Counted from the first letter of the stretch, positions 21,237 through 31,883 are shown. The stretch: 64,000 nt of DNA from Megaustenia siamemsis (GCA_032433765.1 JAVIAB010000024.1:11287821-11351820), one strand, 5' to 3'. The notes: generated by a model not told the origin, from the letters alone. Made by a program: numbers and translations.

Positions 21237-22083
21237 ATGACCATCTTTACCCACACTGAATTAGATGTTGCCCTCAAAGGATTGAAGCTCAAAAATTCCC
21301 CTGGTAAAGATGGAATCTCCAACGAAATACTCCTAAATCTGGGACAGAAAGCCAAGAGCCAGCTTCTAAGGATAATAAATGCTAGCTGGAAGAGAGGTCA
21401 TGTGCCGGCAATCTGGAAAGAAGCTATTATGGTGATCATCCTCAAGCGTGGAAAAGACCCACTAGACCCAAGTAGCTATAGACCTATTAGCCTACTGAGC
21501 TGACTGAGTAAACTCATGGTAAGGCTGGTTAACAGAAGACTTATGTGGCATTTGGAGACTTAACAACAAATCGTACCACAACAAAGTGGCTTCGTTCAGC
21601 ACAGATCAACTGAAGACCTGATCACCTACATCGCACAGGAAATAGAAAGATGGTCTACAAGAAAAGAAACACACACTGGCAGTGTGGGTCGACATGGAGA
21701 AGGCTTTTGATAGCGTATGGAGAGAAGGATTAAAGAACAAGCTTTTCAGACTTGTCTTCCAGGATCGTTTATTCAATTGGGTCTCTCAATACCTTCAGGA
21801 CAGAACTGCCAGAGTACAAGTACAAGGTCAACTAAGTAAGAAGGTCTCTATCGAGCAAGGTGTCCCACAAGGTGGAGTCATGTCCCCAACATTCTTTATA
21901 ATTTTCATAAATGACATCGTAATGGACATTCCACCCAGAATACACACAACAATATACGCAGATGACCTGGCGTTATGGGCTCGCGAGGAAAGTATGTCAG
22001 TGGCTGGATCCAGGATGCATGATGCCCTAGAAAAACTTGAAAATGGACGAACACCTGGTTATTACCAATTAATGAAAAAATAA
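21237..22083 (+). pseudogene. LINE-D reverse transcriptase core
   Basis: Two open segments in different frames. 21237-21503 carries LKLKNSPGKDGISNEILLNL, HVPAIWKEAIMVIILKRGKD and SSYRPISLLS. 21682-22083 carries MWVDMEKAFDSVWREGL (motif A), EQGVPQGGVMSPTFFIIFIN (motif B) and TTIYADDLALWAREE (motif C, intact). The join has a stop after LLS and a frameshift near 21670. All catalytic Asp residues of RT are still present, so inactivation is by frame damage. The upstream endonuclease is missing through 5' truncation. Confidence 0.88.
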
Positions 22084-22289
22084 CTACATATACAATTTTC
22101 AGCCTATCAAGAAACACACTCTCTGCAAACTTGAAGATAAAAGACCATACACTCCCTATTGACCAAAACTCAACATATCTTGGCGTCACCATGAATCGCA
22201 GAATGACTTGGAAAAATCAGATAGACAGAGCAAGCAAAAGAGCCAGAAAACGAACAAAAATTATGAAGAAATTGGCAGGAACGGACTGG

Positions 22290-22317
22290 GAAGGGGGGGG
22301 GGGGAGGGAGGGGGGGC
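22290..22317 (+). repeat. G-rich homopolymer expansion inside LINE-D ORF
   Basis: A run of G with two interrupting A residues (ggggggggggggagggaggg). The ORF around it reads KKLAGTDW and then ADSYILKRLYVGRVR in a shifted frame. An unexpanded element would read directly from W-G to A-D-T. The run has four or more G-tracts and could form a G-quadruplex. Confidence 0.85.
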
Positions 22318-22849
22318 AGACAGCTATATTTTGAAAAGACTATACGTAGGAAGAGTCAGACTAGTTCTAGAGTATGGAGTCACAGCTTGGGCTATGGCTT
22401 CCAAATCACACCTTAGCAAAATTAATAGATCACAGAACCAAGCTGCCCGTATCATAACTGGTGCTATTAAATCTACACCTATCAAGACTCTAGAAACAGT
22501 AACAGGTTTACAACCCTTAGATGACAGACGGGTCAGTAAAGTATTGCAACAAGCGGAGAAATATAGAAGGCTCCTTAGTCACCACATGCACCAAAGAATA
22601 TCTGGTTCCGGAATAGTATGACTAAAGGGGAGCAACTACTGCACTGCATTCTCCAAAGAACGGGCAACTAGAGACCCAGTACTGTCCCAAACAATATCGA
22701 AACCCTTGGTCCCATCTGATATGTCTCCTCATGGGAAACACAAAATACCAGAACTTAAGGAAGATATAATATGAATCATGCAAAAAGGCACCAAATCAGA
22801 CATTGGGAGAAAATACGTAGTAGAAAAACACATAAGCAATTAGTACCCA

Positions 22850-23240
22850 CATGATTCTTGGCCTCACATATACACAAATGGCTCTGCTACAAACGCCACC
22901 AGAAATGGAGGGGGAGGGGTGTTCTTGACGCTGAATAATCAGGATGAGATCACCAAGTCATTAGCTACTGGGAAATTCTCAAACAACCTTAAAGCAGAAA
23001 CTGAGGCCCTCAGAGATGCTGCAAAACTGGCTTTTCAACACAAAAATAACATGCACACGCAATTGGTGATACTTATTGATGCATTTTCAGTACTAACAGC
23101 TCTAAAAAGCCCCAGGAAAAATGAACTAGATGACTTGAGAACAACCCTGGGCCAACTTTGCAATAACTTCCAGAGAGTAGTCATTCAGTGGATACCATCA
23201 CACTGTAATATACACGGAAATGAACCCCCAGATAAATAAG
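22850..23240 (+). pseudogene. LINE-D RNase H domain, first Asp lost
   Basis: Reads WPHIYTNGSATNATRNGG, then LKAETEALRDAAKLA, VILIDAFSVLTAL and QWIPSHCNIHGNEPPDK. RNase H needs D-E-D-D. The first (normally YTDG) is Asn here (codon aat), while E (AETEA), D (LIDA) and the final D are recognisable. After PPDK the frame stops, and homologous sequence continues in another frame. Confidence 0.8.
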
Positions 23241-23732
23241 CAAAAGAGGGAGGGAGATTACCACAAGAGAACCATCCGCTCAGTTATGATGAAGCCAAAT
23301 TCATCTTCAAAGTACAGTACCATGAAAAATGGAAACGAGAACACCCAAAGTATAACGAGATGGACGGTTACCATCAACTATCAAGGAGGGATCAAGTCAT
23401 CATACTTCGCCTACGCACAATAGAATGAGAAGTCACATGTTCACCAAATTCAAAATAGGTACAACCAGCCTATGTCACTGTACACTGGACAATATGACTA
23501 CAAAACATGTTCTACAGGATTGCCTCCAGTAAACAGACCTGAGAAGGACAACGTGGTCCACACCCACCTCCCCGGAAGAGAAACTATATGGGGCAAACGA
23601 ATCACTTAAACTGACAGCTGACTTCATGAGAGAGTCTGGAATCCTACTCTGAACTTGATCGCAGAGAAAGAGACTGAGTGAGCAAGTTTTGACTCAATTA
23701 ATTTAGTCTTTAATTTCCAACGGCGTCTAATG

Positions 23733-24487
23733 CTCATCATCACGTACCCTGCCGGTTGGCGTAGGCGATCATGTCCCTCCACAATCTTCTATCTACAGTG
23801 CATCGTATCAGTTCTGTTGTTGACTGTTTTCCATGCCATGACACCAAGCTATCCAGTATTTTATCTCTTTGTCGCCCGCGATCCCTTTTTCCTTTTATTT
23901 TGCCAGTTGTAACCAAGTATTCCAACTTTCCTCTTCTCATGATGTGCCCGAAAAATGTTGATTGCTTCTTTCTGATGTTTTTTAAGAGCTCCCTTTTTGT
24001 GTTGGCCTCTTTGAGAACTTCCTCATTGGTCTTTCTATCTGTCCAGGGAACTTTCAACATTCTTCTGAGAAATCCCATCTCTGTGGCCTCTAACCGTCTT
24101 TTCATTTGTTTGTCTACTGTCCATGATTCGCTTCCGTAGGTCAGAATTGGTTCTATATAGCACTGATGAACTCTCTTTCTCATTTTTATTGACATAGATT
24201 TGTTGCATAAGATATTTTTCATTTTCTTAAATGCTATTTTGGCCTGAGCTATTCTGCTTTTTATTTCTGTGGTGCATCTCCCATCTGATGCAATTATTGT
24301 GCCCAAGTATTTGAAACGTTGCACTTGTTTTAGATTTGTCTCGTTTATTTTTATGCTGCATGATGGTGATGATTGTTTCTTCGATATAACCATTACTTCT
24401 GTTTTCTTACTATTCAGACTGAGACCGTTCTTGTTGCTTTCTTCTACTATTATGTCTATCATTTCTTGTAGTTCGTTCTCGTCTTAT
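23733..24487 (-). mobile_element. LINE-B 3' fragment, best preserved tail
   Basis: A 5'-truncated LINE-B on the minus strand with an open 240-codon frame through to the natural stop. The left edge carries a short ATC tail. The right edge passes into a three-copy 56-bp repeat. This copy serves as the reference for the C-terminal half of LINE-B in this window. Confidence 0.88.
23740..24462 (-). CDS. LINE-B ORF2 C-terminal part, open
   Basis: 240 codons without a break. Order: IDIIVEESNKNGLSLNSKKT (after the palm), FKYLGTIIASDGRCTTEIKS (thumb), ILTYGSESWTVDKQMKRRL, GFLRRMLKVPWTDRKTNEEV, STFFGHIMRRGKLEYLVTTG, KIKGKRDRGRQRDKILDSLV and TELIRCTVDRRLWRDMIAYA, ending RQGT and a stop. No catalytic motif is included, so it cannot act alone. 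The Met at 24462 is internal to the element ORF. Openness over 723 bases suggests a fairly recent insertion compared with other LINE-B copies here. Confidence 0.8.
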   Translation of the reverse strand: MIDIIVEESNKNGLSLNSKKTEVMVISKKQSSPSCSIKINETNLKQVQRFKYLGTIIASDGRCTTEIKSRIAQAKIAFKKMKNILCNKSMSIKMRKRVHQCYIEPILTYGSESWTVDKQMKRRLEATEMGFLRRMLKVPWTDRKTNEEVLKEANTKRELLKNIRKKQSTFFGHIMRRGKLEYLVTTGKIKGKRDRGRQRDKILDSLVSWHGKQSTTELIRCTVDRRLWRDMIAYANRQGT

Positions 24488-24496
24488 TTTACCATC

Positions 24497-24674
24497 TTTT
24501 AAGACGCACGAAACTCGCTTTCTGGTATTTATGCTTCAAGTTAATGTGCAACTTTTAAGACGCACGAAACTCGCTTTCTGGGATTTATGCTTCAAGTTAA
24601 TGTGCAACTTTTAAGACGCACGAAACTCGCTTTCTGGGATTTATGCTTCAAGTTAATGTGCAACTTTTAAGACC
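24497..24674. repeat. 56-bp tandem repeat, three copies
   Basis: The unit begins aagacgcacgaaactcgctt and ends aatgtgcaactttt; copies start at 24501, 24557 and 24613. The copies are nearly identical (one t/g difference). It abuts the 5' edge of the LINE-B fragment. Confidence 0.9.
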
Positions 24675-24954
24675 ATTTTGCGTTTTATGTAGCTAGGAAG
24701 CATATTTTATTTTCTTATTTAAACTCACTTTCAAGTTTTTTATGTCCAATTTGTCACTTTCAGCTCTACTGTGGATTTTGTTTTTCTTTTGTTATACTTG
24801 TCCATAAATATAAGGGAACTTCTTGCAATATATCATCACAAAAGATGACATTTTCATTGTTGCTGCTTGTCCTAGTATAGCGATTATTACGACGACCCTG
24901 ATGGTACGAACACCAGAGAAAACAAAGCTCTTTATTCCCAAAGCCCCGGAGGTA

Positions 24955-25345
24955 TCAACCCCTTTGGCCTCTTTCATGATGTCTTCATTACTCTTCTTAG
25001 CTGTCCATTATATTCTCAACATTCTTCTGTTATACCACATTTCTACAGCCTCCAGCGGTTTTCTTGCCTGTTGTCCTATTGTTCATGAGACATATTCATA
25101 TGTTAAGACTAGCTCAACATGATATTTAATAACTCTTTTTCTTGTTTCTATTGTCAAAAATGGATTGTACATTATCTTCCTCATTTTCTGGACACTTAAT
25201 TTTGCCTGCGATATTCTGCATCTCACCTCTGCTGTACATCTACCTTCTGAGGTTAACATTGTTCTCAGATATTTAAATTAATTGATCTGTTTTAATATTG
25301 TTCCGTTTGTCTTTATTATGCATTGCAGTGAAATCTTTTACTAGA
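24955..25345 (-). pseudogene. LINE-B fragment
   Basis: Minus-strand LINE-B from the KSNED region (tcttcattactcttcttagc) through SESWTI-like and TRKRV-like blocks to the region before FKYL (aatattgttccgtttgtctt). Stops throughout. The 3' terminal part is missing. Confidence 0.75.
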
Positions 25346-25834
25346 ATGCTAACCTTTCATACATCTAATCAAACATATCTGACCTGTGGCAGTTTTATCA
25401 CTTGACAGACTATCACAGTACAGTCAGGTCGATTCAATCGTAAACAAGGCAAAATTACACAATCTGAAAGTTTGTCACCAACAGGATGTGATAGACAAAT
25501 ACAACAAGCATGCAGGACTGGTGTCCTGGTTATTACGATTATCAAAGGGAACAAAAACATTGAACACATATTCTAATGCACACGTTCTGGTTAATATGGC
25601 TTTGAAAATTCGTACATGACTGTCTTCTTGAATATGGTTGATTAAGCAAACATCATCACGTGATCGTGACTATGTTTGTGTTCACGCCATTTGGGATGTT
25701 GATTATCTTCTGTAAAACTAAGCCTACTTTACATCATTTGACTTACAACATCTGCCTCAAGTTGAACCTACGAAGAGGATATTGAATATTAAGTGAGAAT
25801 GCCTATTCCCCAACCCTGATATTCATCATTATAT
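25346..25834. other. Unassigned spacer with a 77-codon frame
   Basis: The frame at 25386-25619 (plus) begins MAVLSLDRLSQYSQVDSIVN and has ordinary residue composition, but I recognise no domain and no neighbouring exon. It may be chance or an exon of an unknown gene. Nothing else is visible. Confidence 0.35.
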
Positions 25835-26720
25835 AATGTGTACACCAGCATCATCCTGCCTCACTTTCTGTTGCATTCGCCACGGTCTGTCTGAAAGAAT
25901 TCCTGTCACCAGCCAGATCTCCCACAGAACGTTGCATTCATCACAGCCCGTGTGAAGAATTCCTATCACCAGCCAGATCTCCCACAGAACCTTGCATTCA
26001 CCACAGTCTGTGTGAAAGATCCTGTCTCCAGTCAGATCTCCCACAGAACGTTGCATTCACCACAGCCCGTGTGAAAGAATTCCTATCACCAGCCAGATCT
26101 CCCACAGAACCTTGCATTCACCACAGTCTGTGTGAAAGATCCTGTCTCCAGTCAGATCTCCCACAGAACCTTGCATTCACCACAGTCTGTGTGAAAGAAT
26201 TCCTATCACCAGCCAGATCTCCCACAGAACCTTGCATTCACCACAGTCTGTGTGAAAGATCCTGTCTCCAGTCAGATCTCCCACAGAACCTTGCATTCAC
26301 CACAGTCTGTGTGAAAGATCCTGTCTCCAGTCAGATCTCCCACAGAACGTTGCATTCATCACAGCCCGTGTGAAAGAATTCCTATCACCAGCCAGATCTC
26401 CCACAGAACGTTGCATTCACCACAGTCTGTGTGAAAGATCCTGTCTCCAGTCAGATCTCCCACAGAACCTTGCATTCACCACAGTCTGTGTGAAAGATCC
26501 TGTCTCCAGTCAGATCTCCCACAGAACGTTGCATTCATCACAGCCCGTGTGAAAGAATTCCTATCACCAGCCAGATCTCTCACTTCTTCTGTTGTCATGT
26601 TCAAGGTCTCTTTGATGTCATAAAACCACATTGTTCTTGGTCTGCCCCCGATGCGTCGCTCAGCAAACTATGTTTCCTATTATTGTTCTTTCCATGTGGC
26701 TGTCCCATTTGAGAGATTGT
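25835..26720 (-). mobile_element. LINE-G 3' fragment carrying a coding-derived array
   Basis: Minus strand. Upstream part (26720-26580): LKWDSHMERTIIGN-like, then a GRPRTMWFYDIKETLNMTTE-like block and EVRDLAGDRNSF. Downstream end (25930-25835): DLAGDRNSFRQTVANATESE then AG and a stop. Between them the short coding segment around VGDLAGDRNSFTQTVVNA has been amplified into 12 tandem copies. The element is an RTE-like ORF tail; RT core and endonuclease are absent. Confidence 0.8.
25905..26578. repeat. 59-61-bp minisatellite inside LINE-G
   Basis: Twelve copies of agatctcccacagaacsttg-type units. Two unit types alternate irregularly: one with gaattcctatcaccagcc (61 bp) and one with gatcctgtctccagtc (59 bp). 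On the minus strand the 61-bp type reads VGDLAGDRNSFTQTVVNA, the same peptide as the host ORF. Because the period is not a multiple of three, the frame changes from unit to unit. Confidence 0.93.
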
Positions 26721-27061
26721 TCATGATTCACAGCCGTTTGTGGCCATCGGAAATCAACGTGTCCTCAGTAATTGTAATGTTACTGTCTTGTGTTGTGCCA
26801 CATGTTTCATGCCCCTTAATTTGTGTGTTGCTATTACTAATCTTCTACTTGATCTCTTTCTTACAGTCTCTTTCAGAAAGCACATTCAGAGAACAAAATG
26901 TGTAAATAATTGTAAATGATTTAGAGAGACCGTTCGGGCAAAGACAGTTTAGTTACCACTGAGTTATATTTTACAACTACATGTATCACTCTATGATACA
27001 TAAACTTTATTGAGAAAAAATTATTGTTCTTTCAATTTTGTGTTTTTATAGCATGAATAAT
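26721..27061. other. Unassigned, possibly further LINE-G decay
   Basis: A plus-strand frame at 26651-26905 has no motif. Parts may be older LINE-G sequence, but I cannot align it. Near 26960-27000 there is an imperfect local repeat (atgtatcactctatgataca). Confidence 0.4.
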
Positions 27062-27395
27062 GAACCTCTGTAGCCTAGTTGGGAAAACCACCCGACTGGA
27101 CTACCGACGTTCGGACAACCCGTGTTCGATTCCCGCTGGGAGCAGTGTGAGTTGTACTCGTGGTTGAAAAAAAAAATACCCCCACGGTCGACCCAGCCGT
27201 TTGCAGAAATGGGTACCATGGTATTAACCTGGGAAGGTGAGGAACGTCGCTTCGCATCTGAGTTTCGATGCTTGAGGCGACACTATACAGAAATCTCCGA
27301 ACATTTCTGGATAGGCGGCCGAGCACATATGGGTGTAAACTCGCGTGCTAAGACGCCGGTTCAAGTCTCGTATTTTACCTTTCCTTTACGCTACA
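27062..27395 (+). mobile_element. SINE-delta, plus copy
   Basis: Head: tgtagcctagttgggaaaac, then cccgtgttcgattcccgctg (box B). Body: cccacggtcgacccagccgt, tttcgatgcttgaggcgaca and acatttctggataggcggcc. 3' end: gctaagacgccggttcaagt, then a pyrimidine-rich tail. The 3' block ggttcaagtctc also resembles a box B, so the family may be a tRNA dimer; this is inference. Confidence 0.85.
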
Positions 27396-27589
27396 AAATA
27401 ATTGGAAAAGCAGTGGTTAGGCAAAGATTTCAATGGAATGAAAACTTCAAAGAGGTGAACAGTGATTCCATTGGTGGATCAACTTAAGTGACAGTTTGTT
27501 TGTTCTCCGTGTAAGTCTACCTTTTCTGCTGAAACGGCACGTCCTAATGATGATGATTATGATACCATCACTATGACTATGTGCACACA

Positions 27590-28025
27590 CTTCACAATGG
27601 GGTTGGAATACCGATAAATATGGCGGAAAGACAGCAGGAACCGTTAAAGCCTTTGACTGAAAATTTTCCCTTGTTGCAGTTTCCCTATATTCCAAGTCCG
27701 GCTTGCTGCAGGAGCTACTGCGTTAAGTCCTCTGTGCACACAGTGAGCTGTGCGTTTCATCCGTTTTGATCGTGTTTCGATATTCTCATTGCTTACGATG
27801 AATGATGATATCGTATGACAGGGAACATATGGCTGTGTTCACTTTTTGTGCGGTTTCGTTTTGCGTCTTTTGGCGTGTGCTGAGACTACTACGATGGGGA
27901 CTGCAGCTACCTTTCTTTGTTTGGGAGAAGATACATTTTTTTTCGGATGATTCCACTAGCACGGGCGGTTGAGCAATTATGAATTTTAATTCATTTGCAG
28001 TGATACCGGGGCCTTCCATAACACG
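27590..28025 (+). repeat. Eta interspersed repeat, copy 1
   Basis: Shares in order: ccaagtccggcttgctgcag, gagctactgcgttaag, gatgatatcgtatgacaggg, cttttggcgtgtgctgagac, acgatggggactgcagctac, gcacgggcggttgagcaatt and gataccggggccttccataa, with copies at 35160, 43395, 44585 and 58900. No protein-coding frame is conserved. All five copies lie on the plus strand. Class unknown; I found no terminal inverted repeat. Confidence 0.8.
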
Positions 28026-28439
28026 TTTCTACAAATTTCTCATTGCTAGTCATCCTTTCTGTATATATTTTATTTACCTCTTGAGCCATTTTTTTAATCT
28101 GAGAAGGAAAATAGTGATCTTTACATTAAAAATCATATTTCTCAATGAATACATCCTTGATATTTATAAATCTGTCAATTCACACGGGGAACGATAAAAG
28201 TTATAACTCGTATACAAGACACGGCGGTTGCCCGTTTGAATACTTTAACTGTTACGATACGAGTCATCGGATCATGGTAGAACTATTGCCATAGAAAACG
28301 TTGTATGCAGTTCCTTTGTGTTTGGTATTCAGTGCTCACTTCCCTGTCAGTGAGGCCTGCGCAGTATTGTGTCTGTGAGTACTATATATAGTATCAAACC
28401 AGGGGCGATGACCGCGAGAATGGCTGATCCAAATGTTGG
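28026..28439. other. Unassigned spacer
   Basis: No gene or repeat recognised in about 400 bases. Confidence 0.5.
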
Positions 28440-29064
28440 GTTAAAAGATAATATATTCCTTTTTGGAGCATCTTATTTTCTCTGGAGAATCTAATTCTTT
28501 CTGGAACATCTAACCCACTCAGAAGCATCTAATCCTCTAAAGAGCATCTCATTCTCTATGGAGCATCTATTCATCCATGGTGCATTTCTTTCTCTCTAGA
28601 GCATCTAATCCTTTTTGGAGCATGTAATCCTCCCTCAAAAATAACATCCTCTCTAGAGCATCTAATCCTCACAAGAGCATCTAATCCTCTCAGGAGCATC
28701 TAATCCTCCCGGAGTATCTCATTCTCCCTGAAGCATCACATTTTCTTTGCATCATCTTATCCTCCCTGAACCATGTCATCCTATATGAAACCTCTAACCC
28801 TCATAGAGGCATATAAACCTCCCTGGAGCATCTAAATCTAATTATTTTTGGATCATCTCAGTCTCTCTGGGTCATCTTATCCTTTTTGGAGTATCTAATC
28901 TTCTCTAGAGCATCTGACATCTGAAACAGTAATCCTCTCTAGAACATCTATTCCTTCCTAGAGTATCTCATACTCTATTAAAAATATAGTCCTCTTAGGA
29001 ACATCTAAATCTAATCCTCTCTGAATATCTAATGTGTTTCTGGACCATCTAAATCTAATTTAAT
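28440..29064. repeat. Degenerate 20-22-bp array (GAGCATCTAATCCTCT)
   Basis: About 30 poorly conserved units of the type ctctggagcatctaatcctc. Divergence between units is high, so the array is old. It resumes at 29375-29470 after the LINE-D fragment. Confidence 0.85.
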
Positions 29065-29374
29065 AATTATGAGGGATCAAGTCATCATACTTCGCCTACG
29101 CACTGGCCACAATAGAATGAAAAACCACAGGTTCACCAAATTCAAAATAGGTACAACCAGCCTATGCCACTGTACACTGGACAATATGACTACAAAACAC
29201 GTTCTACAAGATTGCCCCCAGTACACAGACCTGATAAGAGCAATGTGGTCCACACCCACCTCCCTGGAAGAGAAACTATATGGGACAATCGAATCACTCA
29301 GACAGCTGACTTCATAGAGAGTCTGGAATCCTACTCTGATTGAGACTTGATCGTAGAGAGAGAGCGAGAGAGAG
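29065..29374 (+). mobile_element. LINE-D 3' end inserted in an old array
   Basis: Starts gagggatcaagtcatcatac (as at 23386 in the long copy) and runs through TSLCHCTLDNMTTKHVLQDC and MWSTPTSLEEKLYGTIESL to the stop and a (GAGA)n tail (gagagagagcgagagagaga). This frame is intact (82 codons from 29069), better than in the long copy. Array sequence on both sides shows it inserted into the array. Confidence 0.85.
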
Positions 29375-29470
29375 AGGGAGAGAAATATAATTTTCTTTGG
29401 AGTCAAAATCCTCTCTGAAATATATATTCCTCTTTGGAGCACATAATCCTCTTTAAAGGATATAATCATG
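29375..29470. repeat. Degenerate GAGCATCTAATCC array, right block
   Basis: Four to five units (ttttctttggagtcaaaatc, cctctttggagcacataatc) continue the array interrupted at 29065. Confidence 0.75.
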
Positions 29471-30826
29471 TCAGTACTCGCTATTTAAGTCTCTTCTGCG
29501 TTGAAAACGTGGACGAAAAACTTGTCAGTTGACAATGTGCGCGACGATATCTCCACAATGTTCCGCTGGCCAGCCCTTTTGTTTGACACGGATTTAAAAG
29601 AACAACTCAATTGTATACATCTTACATAGGAGTTTGAAGACTGTCGGAAGCTGTCAAGGAAATACCAGCATGCAGTAGAGGGTGTTAGCGCTGTGGGCCT
29701 GGTTTTTCTGACATCACGCATTGCGTTGATAACGACAGACGCTGTAGTAGTGGCCACTGGTATTGTGATGGAAGACCTGAGTGCTGCGGCGTTTGTCGTA
29801 AATGTGACCTTTCATCTGGGTCAAATGTAAATACGTCAAGATGTGTCTGAAGTATTCTGGGCTAATGTAATGTGCGACTGTCAAACTCAACTCTATAAGT
29901 GCATATGTTTCCGAACCATAATAAAAGCTGTGTAGCGGACGACAAAAACGTTGTTTGACAAAACGTACATAAGGTATAACAATACATTACGATTAAGGAC
30001 AGCACACACGGAAACTATGACAGTTCAAAATACATGTTTTATGGACAAATATAGCGAAACAGTTCGTGCGTAACTGTCAACATTTCTGGCTACTTTCGGT
30101 TCTTGCTGAATTGTTTTTGTTGTGACGTCCCTAAGGAAACATCGTGACAGTTGTAGTTAGCAAAGTGAGAGCATTTATTAAGCAGACCGGTAGATTAAAG
30201 TAATACAATGATGAAGTAACATACTAAATGTCATAGAAAAAATTAAATCAGGACAATAGGGGAAAACACTCAAGAAAGATGTTTAATAATGAATGTGTAA
30301 TGAGTGTCAATGGCATAGACTTTTGGACAATTTGAAAAATAAACCCTTAAAAGGCTGTTAGATTGTGTCCCCCTAAACTCGAAAAGGCCGTTAACTCGAA
30401 GTTCTAAGGGGTTGAATGTATTAGAGAACTGGTCTTGGTGCTTAACTCTTTTTGTACGTTTCGACGCTCCATGCGCCATGCAGATTTCGTTCATGTACGT
30501 TTAGCCGCACAGTACGTCACTCTCAATTTGGTAGTGTAAACCATCATTAAACCACATTCTTTGTATAGGTCTTGTATCATCTTGGTATTGGTAAAAGCTA
30601 ATTCCTTGTTTAATTATCTAAATATTCATATATAATATGGTATGTGTTAGATAAAGATACACATGTAGGTTGTGGAGCAATTTGTAGATAGCGAGTGAAT
30701 GAAACACAATATCTGGTCAAAGGAAATGTAATAGGACATGGCATGAAACCACGTGGAGCAGATTGCTTGATTGACAAATTAGAACTCTTAAATGATGGCA
30801 ATTTATAAAAAGGAAGAAAAAAGTGG
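29471..30826. other. Unassigned 1.35-kb spacer
   Basis: I see no recognisable element. A minus-strand frame of 90 codons at 29485-29757 has no motif. This is the longest stretch of apparently unique sequence in the left half of the window. Confidence 0.5.
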
Positions 30827-31214
30827 TAGGTAACAGCTTTACGTGGTAATTAACAAAACAAAAGTCGACGTTTTGGCGAAGTAGGCCTTCATGCGGAACA
30901 ACAAACAACAACACAAATATATATAAGGATATGTACAAAACTCTAACAACATGACGATAATATGCTAGATACTCAAGAAAGCTTTGACTCTAAGCAAAAG
31001 CCTAGGTTAACATAAAGTTGTAGGTAACAGCTTTACGTGGTAATTAACAAAACAAAAGTCGACGTTTTGGCGAAGTAGGCCTTCATGCGGAACAACAAAC
31101 AACAACACAAATATATATAAGGATATGTACAAAACTCTAACAATATGACGATAATATGCTAGATACTCAAGAAAGCTTTGACTCTAAGCAAAAGCCTAGG
31201 TTAACATAAAGTTA
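30827..31214 (-). repeat. 194-bp tandem duplication with hammerhead-like motif
   Basis: Two nearly identical 194-base units, 30827-31020 and 31021-31214 (one substitution seen: caacatgac against caatatgac). On the minus strand each unit contains ttgttccgcatgaaggccta followed by cttcgccaaaacgtcgac. This resembles the hammerhead ribozyme order CTGATGA, stem II (GGC..GCC), GAAA and GTC found in Penelope-like terminal repeats and in animal retrozymes. Core bases are altered (CGCATGA for CTGATGA, AAAA for GAAA), so self-cleavage is doubtful. Tandem dimeric units of this size are the usual layout of such elements. Confidence 0.55.
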
Positions 31215-31402
31215 AATTTAGATTTACTCAAATCAGACAAGAAGCTGCAAGACAAATATAAAATCACAATTCAGAACCGGTACAATGCAATAGAGAAGAT
31301 ACAAAGCATTGATGAACAGTGGGAAATACTAAAAGAATCAATGCAACAAACATAAAAAGAGTTCATAACACTAGTGAGGACAAATTTTAAAAAAAGAAAT
31401 GA

Positions 31403-31883
31403 ATGACAGATGACATTTTGCAGCTAATGGATTTAAGAAGAAGAAACAAAGAAAATAAAGATGAGTATAAGAGATTAAATAATGAAATTGTAGTAAAATG
31501 CAATGAAGCAAAAGAAGAATGGCTAAAAGAGAGATGCAAAGAAATCGAATTGCAACAAAAAGGAGATGCTAAAGCTATATACAAACAAATTGAGGAATTA
31601 ACAGGAAGAAAAAAAAACGCAATCAAAAACTGGATGTCTAAGATCAAAGGAAGGAGAACAGTTGATTGATCAAGAAAACATAAGGAAACGATGGACAGAA
31701 TACATTAAAGATCTTTATAATGATGAACGAACGGAAGTAAATATTAAGGATAATGGAGAAGGACCAGAAATACTCAGAGAAGAAGTGGAAGACGCCTTGC
31801 GCAATATGAAAGCAGGCAAAGCTCCTGGACCAGATAATATAACTAAAGAAGAGATTGAAGCCATGGGTGATTTTGGAATATAA
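31403..31883 (+). pseudogene. LINE-B pre-RT region
   Basis: Two overlapping open frames (31403-31669 and 31662-31883) that belong together after a frameshift near 31660 (KGRRTVD overlaps MIDQENIRK). The second ends with MKAGKAPGPDNITKEEIEAM, the conserved K-A-x-G-P-D element at the start of many LINE RT domains. Strongly Lys/Glu-rich. Confidence 0.8.

Larger units (their letters stand above)
20832..23673 (+). mobile_element. LINE-D (I group, RT plus RNase H), 5'-truncated, exact TSD
   Basis: A 2.84-kb element flanked by the perfect 13-mer ctgagtgagcaag at 20819-20831 and 23674-23686. Plus-strand order: a connector (LEEELDSARELAETSHSRES, KLWKLAKALSNENN), the RT domain, an RNase H domain (22850-23240) and a C-terminal Cys-rich region (CHCTLDNMTTKHVL type). 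Several stops and frameshifts break the frame (for example near 20965, 21503, 21670, 22083, 22620 and 23238). A G-rich run is inserted at 22290-22317. RT followed by RNase H in a non-LTR element points to the I group. Truncated copies of its 3' end are at 29.07 and 41.42 kb. Confidence 0.9.

Noticed and set aside
29065..29380. Search for a TSD at this LINE-D 3' copy
   Set aside because: The flanking words aataatt and tataatt are too short and too AT-rich to accept as a duplication.
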